Shown here piece after piece: positions 42,896-51,396 of a DNA stretch of 64,000 nucleotides. Position 1 is the first letter of the stretch; each line of letters opens with the position of its first letter. This stretch comes from Pseudonocardia sp. TRM90224. GTDB lineage: Bacteria; Actinomycetota; Actinomycetes; Mycobacteriales; Pseudonocardiaceae. The position numbers were made by a program, and so were the translations under genes. A model generated the notes under the pieces. It had not been told where the DNA came from and ran no database searches. It worked only from the letters and a program-made list of their open reading frames with translations. The stretch spans positions 81,817-145,816 of the forward strand of contig NZ_JAJGSX010000011.1 in the NCBI RefSeq assembly GCF_021245725.1, given 5' to 3'.

Positions 42896-44224
42896 ATGTC
42901 CCAGCACGCTCGCTTCGTGATCATCGGCGCCGGAATCCACGGACTGTCGACGGCCTGGCACCTCGCGCGCCGCCTGCGCGCAGCCGGCGGCAACGGATCC
43001 GACGTCCTCGTGCTCGACAAGACCGCCATCGGCGCCGGCGCGTCCGGCGTGGCCTGCGGGGTCGTGCGCAACAACTACTTCCAACCCGCGATGCGGGAGC
43101 TGATGGCGCACTCGGTGGGGGTGTGGGAGTCCGATCCGGAGGCGTTCGCCTACCACGGCGTCGGCTACATCCAGGCCGCGCCGGAGGTGATGCGCGCCGA
43201 CGTCGAGCAGATCTACGCCGAGCAGCAGGCCATCGGCTACCCGTCGGAGCTCGTGGTGGGGGAGCAGGCCTGCCGCGAGTACATGACGGCGATGTTCTCC
43301 GACTGGAAGGCGCCCGGCATCACCGCCGTGCTGCACGAGAAGCGCGGTGGCTACGCCAACAACGTGGCATCGCTGAAGGGGCTCGCCGCGAAGGCCGAGG
43401 CGGAGGGCGTGCAGATCCGGACCGGCGTGCGCGTCACGGACCTCACCCTGAAGCGAGGCCGGGTCTTCGCCATCGAGACCGACCAGGGCGACATCTCGTG
43501 CGAGCAGCTGATCGTCGCGGTCGGCCCGTGGATCCGCGACATCTGGTCGATGCTCGAGATGCCCGACCGCATCCCCGTCACCGGACCGGACGGCACCGTG
43601 CACCCCGACCGCCCGATGTGGACGTACTGGGCGCTGCAGGAAGGTGTGCTGGAGGTCGACCCCAACACGTTCGTCGACAACGGCGGCGGCATGCCGCCGG
43701 TGCTGCACGTCGACTCCGACCAGCCGCTGTACGACGACACCGACGGCAGCTTGATCACCGACGAGCTGTGGGGCATCTACTACAAGCCCGACTTCTCCTT
43801 CGGCGGTGTGCAGGGCGGTGCGTCACCCGTGGAGGTCCGCCGCCCGGCCGGGCAGGTCGAGGTCGACCCGTACGGCCCGCACAGCCCCGAGTTCACCGTC
43901 GGCGACGACTTCGTGCGCATGTGGACCTCGGCGCTGGCGCACTGCCACGGTCGTTTCGAAGGCACGCGCGCGCTCTACCGCGACGAGCCCTCCGGCGGCA
44001 TCGGCGCGTTCACGCCCGACAGCTTCCCGGTGTTCGACGTCGTCGGCGAGAACGCGTACGTGATCGCCGACTCCAACCACGGCTACAAGATGATCGGGGT
44101 CGGCGAGCTGGTGGCCGGCGAGGTGATGGGGGAGCGCAGCGCATTGCTGGAACCGTTCCGGCTCTCCCGCTACGAGACGGGCGAGCTGCACCCGACGAGC
44201 CACTCGCCGTTCCCCTGGAGCTAG
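42896..44224 (+). CDS. FAD-dependent oxidoreductase of the DAO/sarcosine oxidase beta group
   Basis: 442 residues with FVIIGAGIHGLSTAWHLARR at the N-terminus (FAD binding) and a C-terminal FAD loop VIADSNHGYKMIGVGEL. It lacks partner subunits, so it would act as a single-chain oxidase or dehydrogenase of an N-methylated amine or amino acid; dimethylglycine, sarcosine and dimethylamine are possible substrates given the surrounding pathway. Middle segment WGIYYKPDFSFGGVQGGASP is distinctive. It is regulated with the divergent IclR gene. The exact substrate is unknown. Confidence 0.8.
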   Translation: MSQHARFVIIGAGIHGLSTAWHLARRLRAAGGNGSDVLVLDKTAIGAGASGVACGVVRNNYFQPAMRELMAHSVGVWESDPEAFAYHGVGYIQAAPEVMRADVEQIYAEQQAIGYPSELVVGEQACREYMTAMFSDWKAPGITAVLHEKRGGYANNVASLKGLAAKAEAEGVQIRTGVRVTDLTLKRGRVFAIETDQGDISCEQLIVAVGPWIRDIWSMLEMPDRIPVTGPDGTVHPDRPMWTYWALQEGVLEVDPNTFVDNGGGMPPVLHVDSDQPLYDDTDGSLITDELWGIYYKPDFSFGGVQGGASPVEVRRPAGQVEVDPYGPHSPEFTVGDDFVRMWTSALAHCHGRFEGTRALYRDEPSGGIGAFTPDSFPVFDVVGENAYVIADSNHGYKMIGVGELVAGEVMGERSALLEPFRLSRYETGELHPTSHSPFPWS

Positions 44225-44249
44225 TACTCCGGAGCACAACTGGAGTACT
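44223..44249 (+). terminator. Short hairpin overlapping the FAD oxidoreductase stop codon
   Basis: Perfect 8-bp arms AGTACTCC (44223-44230) and GGAGTACT (44242-44249) with an 11-nt loop; it begins inside the TAG stop and is followed by TTAAG. Likely a first terminator before the family A element at 44360. Confidence 0.6.
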
Positions 44250-44359
44250 TAAGACGGCAAGTCTGGTACTTCGTCGTGGAATTTTGTCCGAGAACTCGGG
44301 TGAGCCATTTCGGTCTCCCCAGTCGGCCTGCCGCCACCCCGCGCACCGCCGGGGAGACC

Positions 44360-44420
44360 GTCGACAACGACGTTCTGGCCGTTTGTGAGCGCTAACAACA
44401 GCCAAAACGTCGTTGTCGAC
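44360..44420. terminator. Intergenic hairpin, family A copy 2
   Basis: A 61-bp palindrome that matches 40242-40302 at nearly every base, including the loop TGTGAGCGCTAAC. It lies in the 268-bp gap after the FAD oxidoreductase; nothing else is recognisable in that gap. Confidence 0.7.
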
Positions 44421-44492
44421 GGCCAAGCCCGGCCCTGCCCCGAGACATGATCACGATCTACAACGGCTAGACCCAACCGAACTGCGTGCGGC

Positions 44493-45242
44493 ATGGTCGT
44501 CGGTCATATGGGCAGATCTGGATGGACGCGCGACCCGGTGGTCGTGGCGGGCGGTGGGGCGCTGCTCGCCGACTGCGTGGGCTGGATGGTGTGGGCCGGC
44601 TTCGCCGGCGGCCAGGCGTGGGGCAGCCTGCTCTGGGTCGTCGGCGCGCTGGCGGCCGTGCTGACGGCGTGCGCGCTCAGCTTGCTGCGCGGTCACCGCT
44701 GGTCGGGGGTGTGGGCGGCGTGGCTCCTCGCGCTGGTCACGTCCATGTCCTCCACCCCGGTCGTCGCGACGACCGGGGCGGTCGTCGTCGCGCTGGTGGC
44801 GTGGGCGACCGTCCGCCTGCGGCTCGCTGACCCGAGAGCGCTGCGGGTGCGCGACGCGGCGCGCGACCGCTTAGTGCTGGCTGCAGGCGTGGCCGGTCTC
44901 GTCGCCGCCGGTGCGCTCCTCGTATGGATCGGCGTGTGGGTGTCGCAGAGCGACGTTCTGCGGCCGGACTTCCGGGGGTCGTTCTTCTCGCCGCAGGCCC
45001 TCGTCGCGATGCGGGTCGTCCCGGTGCTCGCGCTGGCCGTGGCGGCCGTGGAGACGCTGCGCGGGTCGCTGGGCTGGGCGATGGTCGGGACCTGGTTGGT
45101 CGTGATGATCGGTCTCGCGCTGGCGCGCGGCGCGGACGACCTCGCCGTCGTGGTGCCGGCAGCCGCGGTGCTCTTCGTGCTCTTCGTGGTCGCGTACGTC
45201 CGGCTGTCGAGGCTGGCCGAGGCCCAGCAGATCGTCACCTGA
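44493..45242 (+). CDS. Hypothetical integral membrane protein
   Basis: 249 residues, about seven hydrophobic helices (about 18-38, 45-65, 72-105, 125-148, 165-185, 190-208, 215-236), no recognised family. The start is uncertain: ATG 44493, or ATG 44508 at MGRSGW. Codon use is like the neighbours, and the gene stands alone between two hairpins and the glycosyltransferase gene. A short charged cytoplasmic loop (RLADPRALRVRDAARDR) lies in the middle. Confidence 0.6.
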   Translation: MVVGHMGRSGWTRDPVVVAGGGALLADCVGWMVWAGFAGGQAWGSLLWVVGALAAVLTACALSLLRGHRWSGVWAAWLLALVTSMSSTPVVATTGAVVVALVAWATVRLRLADPRALRVRDAARDRLVLAAGVAGLVAAGALLVWIGVWVSQSDVLRPDFRGSFFSPQALVAMRVVPVLALAVAAVETLRGSLGWAMVGTWLVVMIGLALARGADDLAVVVPAAAVLFVLFVVAYVRLSRLAEAQQIVT

Positions 45243-45359
45243 CACTTCTCCCACTTAAACGTATAGCCGGTGGGGGGACTTGCGGCAAGACCCCGGTGCG
45301 GGTTCAAACTCTCCGTCCGTGCGCTGGTCGAGCGCGCGTATGGGGGTTTGGGAGTGGGT

Positions 45360-46565
45360 ATGCGGGTTCTGCTGTCCACGATCGGTTCGCGCGGGGAGGC
45401 GCAACCGGTCGTGGCGTTGGCGTTGCAATTGATGGAGATGGGACACGACGCGGTGGTGTGCGCGCCACCGGACTTCCAGGGCTGGGCGGAGTCGCTGGGC
45501 ATCACGTACGTGCCCGTCGGGCCCGAGCTGCGGGCCACGGGCAAGCGCGGCGCCGACGCGACGATCACCCCGGCGCAGGCGCGGCAGCTGGTCGAGGGCA
45601 CGGTCGCGGCGCAGTTCGACGCGGTCGGTGCGGCCGCGGCGGGCTGCGACGTGGTCGTCGGAGGCGGTGCGCTGGCCATCGCCGCCGGATCGATCGCTGA
45701 GCACCGCGGCGCTCGGTACGCCTACGTGAGCTTCTGCCCGATCACGTTGCCCTCGGCGCACCACCCGCCGCCCGTGCACAGTGTGCTGGGGCAGCGGCCC
45801 GCGGATGGGACGGACAACGACGTCCGCTGGGCGCAGGACGCGCGGTTCTGGACCGCGACCTGGGCCGATGCGCTCAACACGCAGCGCGAGGCCATCGGTC
45901 TCGCACCGGTCGCGGACGTGCGCTCGCACATCTTCACCGGCACACCGCTGCTGGCGGCCGACCCGACGCTGGCACCGTGGCCGGAAGCGGACGATCTCCG
46001 GGTGACCCAGACGGGCGCGTGGCTCCTCCCGGACGCCACGCCGCTGCCGCCCGAGCTCGCGGCGTTCGTCGACGCGGGGGAGCCGCCGGTGTACTTCGGG
46101 TTCGGCAGCGTCCGGGCGCCGGCGGGGATCACCGCGTCGATGATCGCGACGGCCCGCGCGCTCGGGCGGCGCGCGATCGTCTCCCGCGGGTGGGCCGACC
46201 TCGCGCTCGTGGACGACCAGCCCGACTGCATCGCCATCGGGGAGGTCAACCAGCAGGCGCTCTTCCCGCGCGTCGCCGCGGCCGTGCACCACGGCGGTGC
46301 CGGCACCACCACCGCGGCCACCCGCGCCGGCGTGTCGCAGGTGATCGTCCCGCAGAACTACGACCAGTTCTACTTCGCGCAACGGGTCGCGGAGCTCGGC
46401 ATCGGCAGCGCGCACGCGGCGGGGGAGGCGACGGCGGGGTCGCTGCTCGCCGCGCTCGGTGACGCGCTGCGTCCCGACGTGGTGACGGCGGCGCGCACGG
46501 TTGCCACGAAGGTCGTCACAGACGGGACGGCGGTCGCCGTGCGTCACCTCCTGGACAGCGGCTGA
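45360..46565 (+). CDS. UDP-glycosyltransferase-like (GT1) glycosyltransferase
   Basis: 401 residues from ATG 45360 (GGGAG upstream). The N-terminal acceptor domain starts MRVLLSTIGSRGEAQPVVAL; the C-terminal nucleotide-sugar domain has YFGFGSVRAP and the GT1 donor motif HHGGAGTTTAATRAGVSQVIVPQNYDQ split around residues 310-338. This group glycosylates lipids, macrolides, sterols or other small molecules. It precedes a TetR gene and an ABC exporter, so it could modify an exported or detoxified compound. The acceptor is unknown. Confidence 0.85.
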   Translation: MRVLLSTIGSRGEAQPVVALALQLMEMGHDAVVCAPPDFQGWAESLGITYVPVGPELRATGKRGADATITPAQARQLVEGTVAAQFDAVGAAAAGCDVVVGGGALAIAAGSIAEHRGARYAYVSFCPITLPSAHHPPPVHSVLGQRPADGTDNDVRWAQDARFWTATWADALNTQREAIGLAPVADVRSHIFTGTPLLAADPTLAPWPEADDLRVTQTGAWLLPDATPLPPELAAFVDAGEPPVYFGFGSVRAPAGITASMIATARALGRRAIVSRGWADLALVDDQPDCIAIGEVNQQALFPRVAAAVHHGGAGTTTAATRAGVSQVIVPQNYDQFYFAQRVAELGIGSAHAAGEATAGSLLAALGDALRPDVVTAARTVATKVVTDGTAVAVRHLLDSG

Positions 46566-46597
46566 CCTGCACTTACGCCGTCGGCGGAAATCAGTTG

Positions 46598-46623
46598 CGC
46601 TAATGAGCGCGCACTCATTAGCG
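46598..46623. promoter_or_regulatory. TetR operator, perfect 10-bp inverted repeat
   Basis: CGCTAATGAG (46598-46607), 6-bp spacer, CTCATTAGCG (46614-46623), directly before the TetR start. Size and symmetry are those of a TetR-dimer site. The ATG at 46603 lies inside it and is therefore not the likely start. Confidence 0.8.
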
Positions 46624-46632
46624 TCCTGCGCC

Positions 46633-47268
46633 ATGGAGGCGAGGACACGTGCGGCACGCATGGCACCCGAGGAGCGTCGAGCGGCGATCGTCGACGCGAC
46701 CCTGCCTCTCGTCCTGCAGCACGGCGCGGGTGTGAGCACGCGCCAGATCGCCGAGGCCGCCGGCATCGCCGAAGGCACCATCTTCCGGGTCTTCCCCGAC
46801 AAGGAGGCCGTGATCCAGGCCGTCACCGCGAAGGCGTTCGACCCCGAGCTCACGCTGCGCTCGCTGCGTGCGATCGATCCCGCGCTGCCGTTCCGCGAGC
46901 GTTTCACCGAGGCCGTCGCGATCGGGCAGAGGCGCCTGCTCGGGGTGTTCCGGCTGATCGACGCGCTCGGCATGCAGGGGCCGCCGAAGGTCGACGACGA
47001 GGCCGCGGCGCAACGCAACAAGATGAACGACGAGTTCCTCGGCGTGCTGGTGGACGTCATCGGTCCCGATGCCGCCAAGCTGCGCGTCCCGGCCGCCGAG
47101 TTCGCGCACGCCGCGCGGCTGCTGATGTTCTCCGCGACGCACCCGATGATCAGCCAGGGCCGCACCCTGGACGCCGCGGAGATCGTCACCATCCTGCTCG
47201 ACGGAATGCGCCGCGAACCCGACCGAGTCCCGAACACCTCCCACCACCTGCAAATGATCGAGGACTGA
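46633..47268 (+). CDS. TetR-family transcriptional regulator of the ABC exporter
   Basis: 211 residues from ATG 46633. The DNA-binding domain at about 15-60 shows RRAAIVDATLPLVLQHG, then VSTRQIAEAAGIAEGTIFRVFPDKEAV in the helix-turn-helix region. The C-terminal ligand domain is not classifiable by eye. The perfect palindrome just upstream suggests autoregulation, and the exporter genes start 4 bp after the stop, so it is the first gene of that operon and probably its repressor. Confidence 0.9.
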   Translation: MEARTRAARMAPEERRAAIVDATLPLVLQHGAGVSTRQIAEAAGIAEGTIFRVFPDKEAVIQAVTAKAFDPELTLRSLRAIDPALPFRERFTEAVAIGQRRLLGVFRLIDALGMQGPPKVDDEAAAQRNKMNDEFLGVLVDVIGPDAAKLRVPAAEFAHAARLLMFSATHPMISQGRTLDAAEIVTILLDGMRREPDRVPNTSHHLQMIED

Positions 47269-47272
47269 CCAG

Positions 47273-49006
47273 ATGCTCGTCCGATTGCTCCGCACTTATT
47301 TGAAACCGTTCGCCGGCCCGTTGTGGCTGGTGGTGATCCTGCAGCTGGTGGGGACGATGGCGTCGCTCTACCTGCCGAGCCTCAACGCCAGCATCATCGA
47401 CGACGGCATCGCCACCGGCGACACCGGCTACATCCTGGAGCTGGGCGTCTGGATGCTGCTCGTCACGCTCGTCCAGATCGCGTGCTCGGTCGGCGCGGTC
47501 TACTACGGTTCGCGCACCGCGATGGGCTTCGGCCGCGACGTGCGCGGTGCGGTTTTCCACCGCGTCGCCGAGTTCTCGGCGCGTGAGGTCAACCGGTTCG
47601 GTGCGCCGTCGCTGATCACCCGCAGCACCAACGACGTCCAGCAGGTGCAGATGCTGGTGATGATGACCTGCACGATGCTGGTCGCCGCCCCGATCATGTG
47701 CTTCGGCGGCGTGATCATGGCGTTGCGCGAGGACGTCGGCCTGTCCTGGCTGATGCTCGTCTGCGTGCCGGTGCTGGTGGCCTCGATCGGGCTGGTGATC
47801 GTCCGGATGGTGCCGCTCTTCCGCAAGATGCAGGTCCGCATCGACGCCGTGAACCGGATCCTGCGCGAGCAGATCACCGGTATCAGGGTGGTGCGCGCGT
47901 TCGTGCGCGAGCCGCGTGAGATCGAGCGCTTCGGGGTGGCGAACACCGAGCTGACCGGCATCGCCACCGCGGCGGGCCGCCTGCAGGCGCTGATCTTCCC
48001 GATCGTGATGCTGGTGCTGAACATGTCCAGCGTCGCCGTGCTGTGGTTCGGCGCGGAGCGGGTCGACGCCGGTCAGATGCAGGTCGGCGCGTTGACCGCG
48101 TTCCTCGCTTACCTCATGCAGATCCTGATGGCGGTCATGATGGCCACCTTCATGGCGATCATGATCCCGCGTGCGGCAGTCTGCGCCGAGCGGATCACCG
48201 AGGTGCTCGACACCGAGTCGTCGGTCGCGCCGCCCGAGTCGCCCGTCGTCCCGCTCCGCAAGGAGGGCACGCTGGTCTTCGACCAGGTCGACTTCCAGTA
48301 CCCGGGCGCGGCGGAGCCGGTGCTCTGCGGCATCTCGTTCACCGCGCTGCCCGGCCGCACGACGGCGATCATCGGGAGCACCGGTGCCGGCAAGACGACG
48401 CTGATCTCGATCGTGCCGCGGCTGTTCGACTCCTCGGCCGGCCGGGTCACCGTCGACGGCGTCGAGGTCGGCGAGATGGACCCCGAGGACCTGTGGGCCC
48501 GGATCGGGCTGGTGCCGCAGCGGCCGTACCTGTTCTCCGGGACGGTCCGCAGCAACCTGCGCTACGGCAACCCCGACGCCACCGACGAGGAGCTCTGGAC
48601 CGCGCTGGAGATCGCGCAGGGCAGGGACTTCGTCGAGGCCATGCCGGAAGGGCTCGACGCCCCGATCGCGCAGGGCGGCACCAACGTGTCCGGTGGCCAG
48701 CGGCAGCGGCTCGCGATCGCGCGGGCGTTGGTGAAGAAGCCGGAGATCTACCTGTTCGACGACTCGTTCTCGGCGCTCGACCTCAGCACCGACGCGCGGC
48801 TGCGCGCGGCGCTGCGGCCGGTGACGGCCGAGGCGACGGTGGTGATCGTCGCCCAGCGGGTGTCGACCATCGCCGACGCCGACCAGATCATCGTGCTCGA
48901 CGACGGGCGGATCGTCGGTATCGGCACCCACGACGAGCTGCTCGCGGGTTGCCCCACCTACGTCGAGATCGTCGAGTCCCAGCTCAGTGCGGAGGAAGCA
49001 GCATGA
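47273..49006 (+). CDS. ABC exporter half-transporter, degenerate-site subunit
   Basis: 577 residues: six-helix membrane domain (about 1-310) and nucleotide-binding domain with Walker A GSTGAGKTT (about 368) and signature NVSGGQRQR. Walker B reads IYLFDDSFSALD, so the usual catalytic Glu is Asp. This is the hallmark of the non-hydrolysing site in heterodimeric exporters of the TM287/288 and LmrCD kind. It overlaps the partner gene by ATGA. Probable substrates are drugs, lipids or peptides; there is no C39 peptidase domain. Confidence 0.9.
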   Translation: MLVRLLRTYLKPFAGPLWLVVILQLVGTMASLYLPSLNASIIDDGIATGDTGYILELGVWMLLVTLVQIACSVGAVYYGSRTAMGFGRDVRGAVFHRVAEFSAREVNRFGAPSLITRSTNDVQQVQMLVMMTCTMLVAAPIMCFGGVIMALREDVGLSWLMLVCVPVLVASIGLVIVRMVPLFRKMQVRIDAVNRILREQITGIRVVRAFVREPREIERFGVANTELTGIATAAGRLQALIFPIVMLVLNMSSVAVLWFGAERVDAGQMQVGALTAFLAYLMQILMAVMMATFMAIMIPRAAVCAERITEVLDTESSVAPPESPVVPLRKEGTLVFDQVDFQYPGAAEPVLCGISFTALPGRTTAIIGSTGAGKTTLISIVPRLFDSSAGRVTVDGVEVGEMDPEDLWARIGLVPQRPYLFSGTVRSNLRYGNPDATDEELWTALEIAQGRDFVEAMPEGLDAPIAQGGTNVSGGQRQRLAIARALVKKPEIYLFDDSFSALDLSTDARLRAALRPVTAEATVVIVAQRVSTIADADQIIVLDDGRIVGIGTHDELLAGCPTYVEIVESQLSAEEAA

Positions 49007-51018
49007 CCGGCCCGAACGGGCGTGGCACGGCGGTGGCGCCCCGCCAGGACGCCGAGACCGGCAAGGCCGCCAGGGAGATGACGACCGCGCGGCGCACCGG
49101 CGGCGGTGGCCCGCCGTGGATGTCGGCCGGGATGCCGGCCGAGAAGGCATCGACCTTCGTGCCGTCGGCGAAGCGGCTGATGGGGCGGCTCGCACCGGAG
49201 CGTATCGGCGTGGCGTTCGTGATCGCCCTCGGCGTGATCAGCGTGGCGCTCAACGTGATCGGCCCGAAGATCCTCGGCGCGGCCACCGACATCATCTTCG
49301 CCGGCGTGATCGGCAAGTCGCTGCCGGCGGGGGCGAGCACGGCGCAGGCCGCCGAGCAGGCGCGAGCCGCCGGCAACGACACCATCGCCAACGTCATCCT
49401 CGCGCAGGACGTCGTGCCGGGCGCCGGCATCGACTTCGCGGCGCTGCGGATGGTGCTGGTCGGCGTCATCGTGATCTACGTGGGCGCATCGCTCTTCGGC
49501 TGGGTGCAGGGCTACCTGCTCAACGGGATCGTGCAGCGGGTCATCTTCACGCTGCGCGCCGAGGTCGAGGGCAAGATCAACCGCTTGCCGCTGGGCTACT
49601 TCGACAAGCAGCAGCGCGGTGAGACGCTCAGCCGCGCGACCAACGACATCGACAACGTCTCGACGAGCCTGCAGCAGACGTTGAGCCAGCTCATGACGTC
49701 GGTGCTCAGCGTCATCGGGGTGCTGATCATGATGCTGCTGGTCTCGCCGCTGCTCTCGGTGATCGCGATCGTGACGATCCCGGTGTCGTTGTGGCTCACC
49801 AGCGCCATCGCGAAGCGCTCGCAGAAGCAGTTCGTGGCGCAGTGGCGGCACACCGGCGCGTTGAACGGGCAGATCGAGGAGGCGTTCACCGGTCACGAGC
49901 TGGTGCGCGTCTTCGGCCGGCGCAAGGAGGTCGAGGCCGGGTTCGCGGCGAAGAACCAGGAGCTGTTCGAGTCGAGCTTCCGCGCCCAGTTCATCTCCGG
50001 GATCATCATGCCGTCGATGATGTTCATCGGGAACCTGAACTACGTCGCGGTGGCCGTCATCGGCGGGCTGCGGGTGGCGTCGGGTGCGATGAGCCTCGGC
50101 GACGTGCAGGCGTTCATCCAGTACTCGCGCCAGTTCACCCAGCCGCTCACGCAGGCGGCGTCGATGGCGAACGTCCTGCAGTCCGGCGTGGCGTCGGCCG
50201 AGCGGGTGTTCGAACTGCTCGACGCCGACGAGCAGACGCCCGACCCGGCTGTGCCGATGGTGCGCACCGAGCGGTGCGGGCGGGTCGCGTTCGAGGACGT
50301 GTCGTTCCGCTACGCGGCGGACGTGCCGCTGATCGAGGACCTCTCGCTCACGGCGGAGCCCGGCCAGACCGTCGCGATCGTCGGCCCGACCGGCGCAGGC
50401 AAGACGACGCTGGTGAACCTGATCCTGCGGTTCTACGAGCTCGACTCGGGGCGGATCACGCTCGACGGTGTGGACATCGCGAAGATGACCCGCTCCGACC
50501 TGCGCACCGGGATCGGGATGGTGCTGCAGGACACCTGGCTCTTCGGCGGCACGATCCGCGACAACATCCGCTACGGCAACCCCGACGCCACCGAGGAGCA
50601 GCTGCTCGCGGCGGCGAAGGCGACCTACGTCGACCGGTTCGTGCGCAGCCTGCCCGACGGCTACGACACCGTGATCGACGAGGAGGGCAGCAACGTCAGC
50701 GCGGGGGAGAAGCAGCTGATCACGATCGCGCGAGCGTTCCTCGCCGATCCGGCGCTGCTGATCCTCGACGAGGCGACCAGCTCCGTCGACACCCGCACCG
50801 AGGTGCTGGTGCAGAAGGCGATGGCGGCGCTGCGCACCGACCGCACCAGCTTCGTGATCGCCCACCGGCTCTCCACGATCCGCGACGCCGACCTCATCCT
50901 GGTGATGGAGGCCGGCCGGATCGTCGAGCAGGGCACGCACGAGCAGCTGCTCGCCGCGCGTGGCGCGTACTTCGCGCTGTACAACGCGCAGTTCGCGGCG
51001 GCGGTCGAGGTGGAGTAG
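49003..51018 (+). CDS. ABC exporter half-transporter, catalytic subunit
   Basis: 671 residues. It has an N-terminal disordered extension (about 1-60, poly-Gly/Pro), a membrane domain (about 65-400) with a large Ala-rich external loop (about 100-150), and a nucleotide-binding domain with Walker A GPTGAGKTT and canonical Walker B LLILDEATSSVD. Its signature is degenerate (NVSAGEKQL), so it completes one active and one inactive ATP site with the partner subunit. The two Cys-rich peptide genes lie immediately downstream but behind a long inverted repeat. Confidence 0.9.
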   Translation: MTGPNGRGTAVAPRQDAETGKAAREMTTARRTGGGGPPWMSAGMPAEKASTFVPSAKRLMGRLAPERIGVAFVIALGVISVALNVIGPKILGAATDIIFAGVIGKSLPAGASTAQAAEQARAAGNDTIANVILAQDVVPGAGIDFAALRMVLVGVIVIYVGASLFGWVQGYLLNGIVQRVIFTLRAEVEGKINRLPLGYFDKQQRGETLSRATNDIDNVSTSLQQTLSQLMTSVLSVIGVLIMMLLVSPLLSVIAIVTIPVSLWLTSAIAKRSQKQFVAQWRHTGALNGQIEEAFTGHELVRVFGRRKEVEAGFAAKNQELFESSFRAQFISGIIMPSMMFIGNLNYVAVAVIGGLRVASGAMSLGDVQAFIQYSRQFTQPLTQAASMANVLQSGVASAERVFELLDADEQTPDPAVPMVRTERCGRVAFEDVSFRYAADVPLIEDLSLTAEPGQTVAIVGPTGAGKTTLVNLILRFYELDSGRITLDGVDIAKMTRSDLRTGIGMVLQDTWLFGGTIRDNIRYGNPDATEEQLLAAAKATYVDRFVRSLPDGYDTVIDEEGSNVSAGEKQLITIARAFLADPALLILDEATSSVDTRTEVLVQKAMAALRTDRTSFVIAHRLSTIRDADLILVMEAGRIVEQGTHEQLLAARGAYFALYNAQFAAAVEVE

Positions 51019-51058
51019 GCAGAACCGCTGGTCATCGCTCTTATTGATCTCCGAAATG

Positions 51059-51113
51059 CGATCCGATGATCGTTCTGGCAGTATCTGGTCTTGCTGGAAC
51101 GATCATCGGATCG
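51059..51113. other. Long perfect inverted repeat before the Cys-rich peptide genes
   Basis: Arms of 16 bp (51059-51074 and 51098-51113) are perfectly complementary around a 23-nt loop, between the exporter stop (51018) and the peptide start (51135). Possible roles are terminator of the exporter operon, an operator, or an attenuator or processing site at the head of the peptide transcript. No U-tract follows, and the stem ends 21 nt before the start codon. Confidence 0.75.
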
Positions 51114-51134
51114 TTCCATGTAAGGGGGCGAATC

Positions 51135-51353
51135 GTGAGTCTCATCGGTAGGGTCGCCGACCGGATGCTGGGCCTGGTGGTGCCGCAGTCGACGGCTGGT
51201 GCGATCGGTACGTTCGAGCACGTCAGAGCCTGCTACGGCGGCGGCTGCCAGCCGCACCCCGACACCGGCGAATGCGGTGTCTGGGAGCAGGCGTGCGTCA
51301 ACGGGTCGTGTGCGCCCTGCTACATGAAGTTCGGCTGCGCGCCCTGCGGCTAG
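51135..51353 (+). CDS. Cys-rich small peptide, family member 2 (unknown)
   Basis: 72 residues from GTG 51135, chosen for the GGGGG run 6 nt upstream and for alignment with its paralogues. Residues 1-23 are a Cys-free leader (SLIGRVADRMLGLVVP ... AGA). The rest holds eight cysteines (33, 38, 47, 54, 59, 62, 68, 71) with WEQAC and SCAPC motifs shared with the other two members. There is no Sec or Tat signal and no lipobox. Even cysteine number favours disulfides or thioether links. Member 3 follows after 43 bp. Confidence 0.8.
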   Translation: MSLIGRVADRMLGLVVPQSTAGAIGTFEHVRACYGGGCQPHPDTGECGVWEQACVNGSCAPCYMKFGCAPCG

Positions 51354-51396
51354 TGCGATAGCCTCCCTGATCGAATGATTCGGGGGAAGGACTGTC

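Noticed and set aside
46603..46632. Upstream ATG for the TetR gene
   Set aside because: It lies inside the perfect operator palindrome and adds ten residues outside the family; ATG 46633 is the better start.
51066..51134. Longer N-terminus for Cys-rich peptide 2 starting at ATG 51066
   Set aside because: That ATG is within the long inverted repeat, lacks a ribosome site, and the extension is absent from both paralogues; GTG 51135 has a good Shine-Dalgarno sequence.
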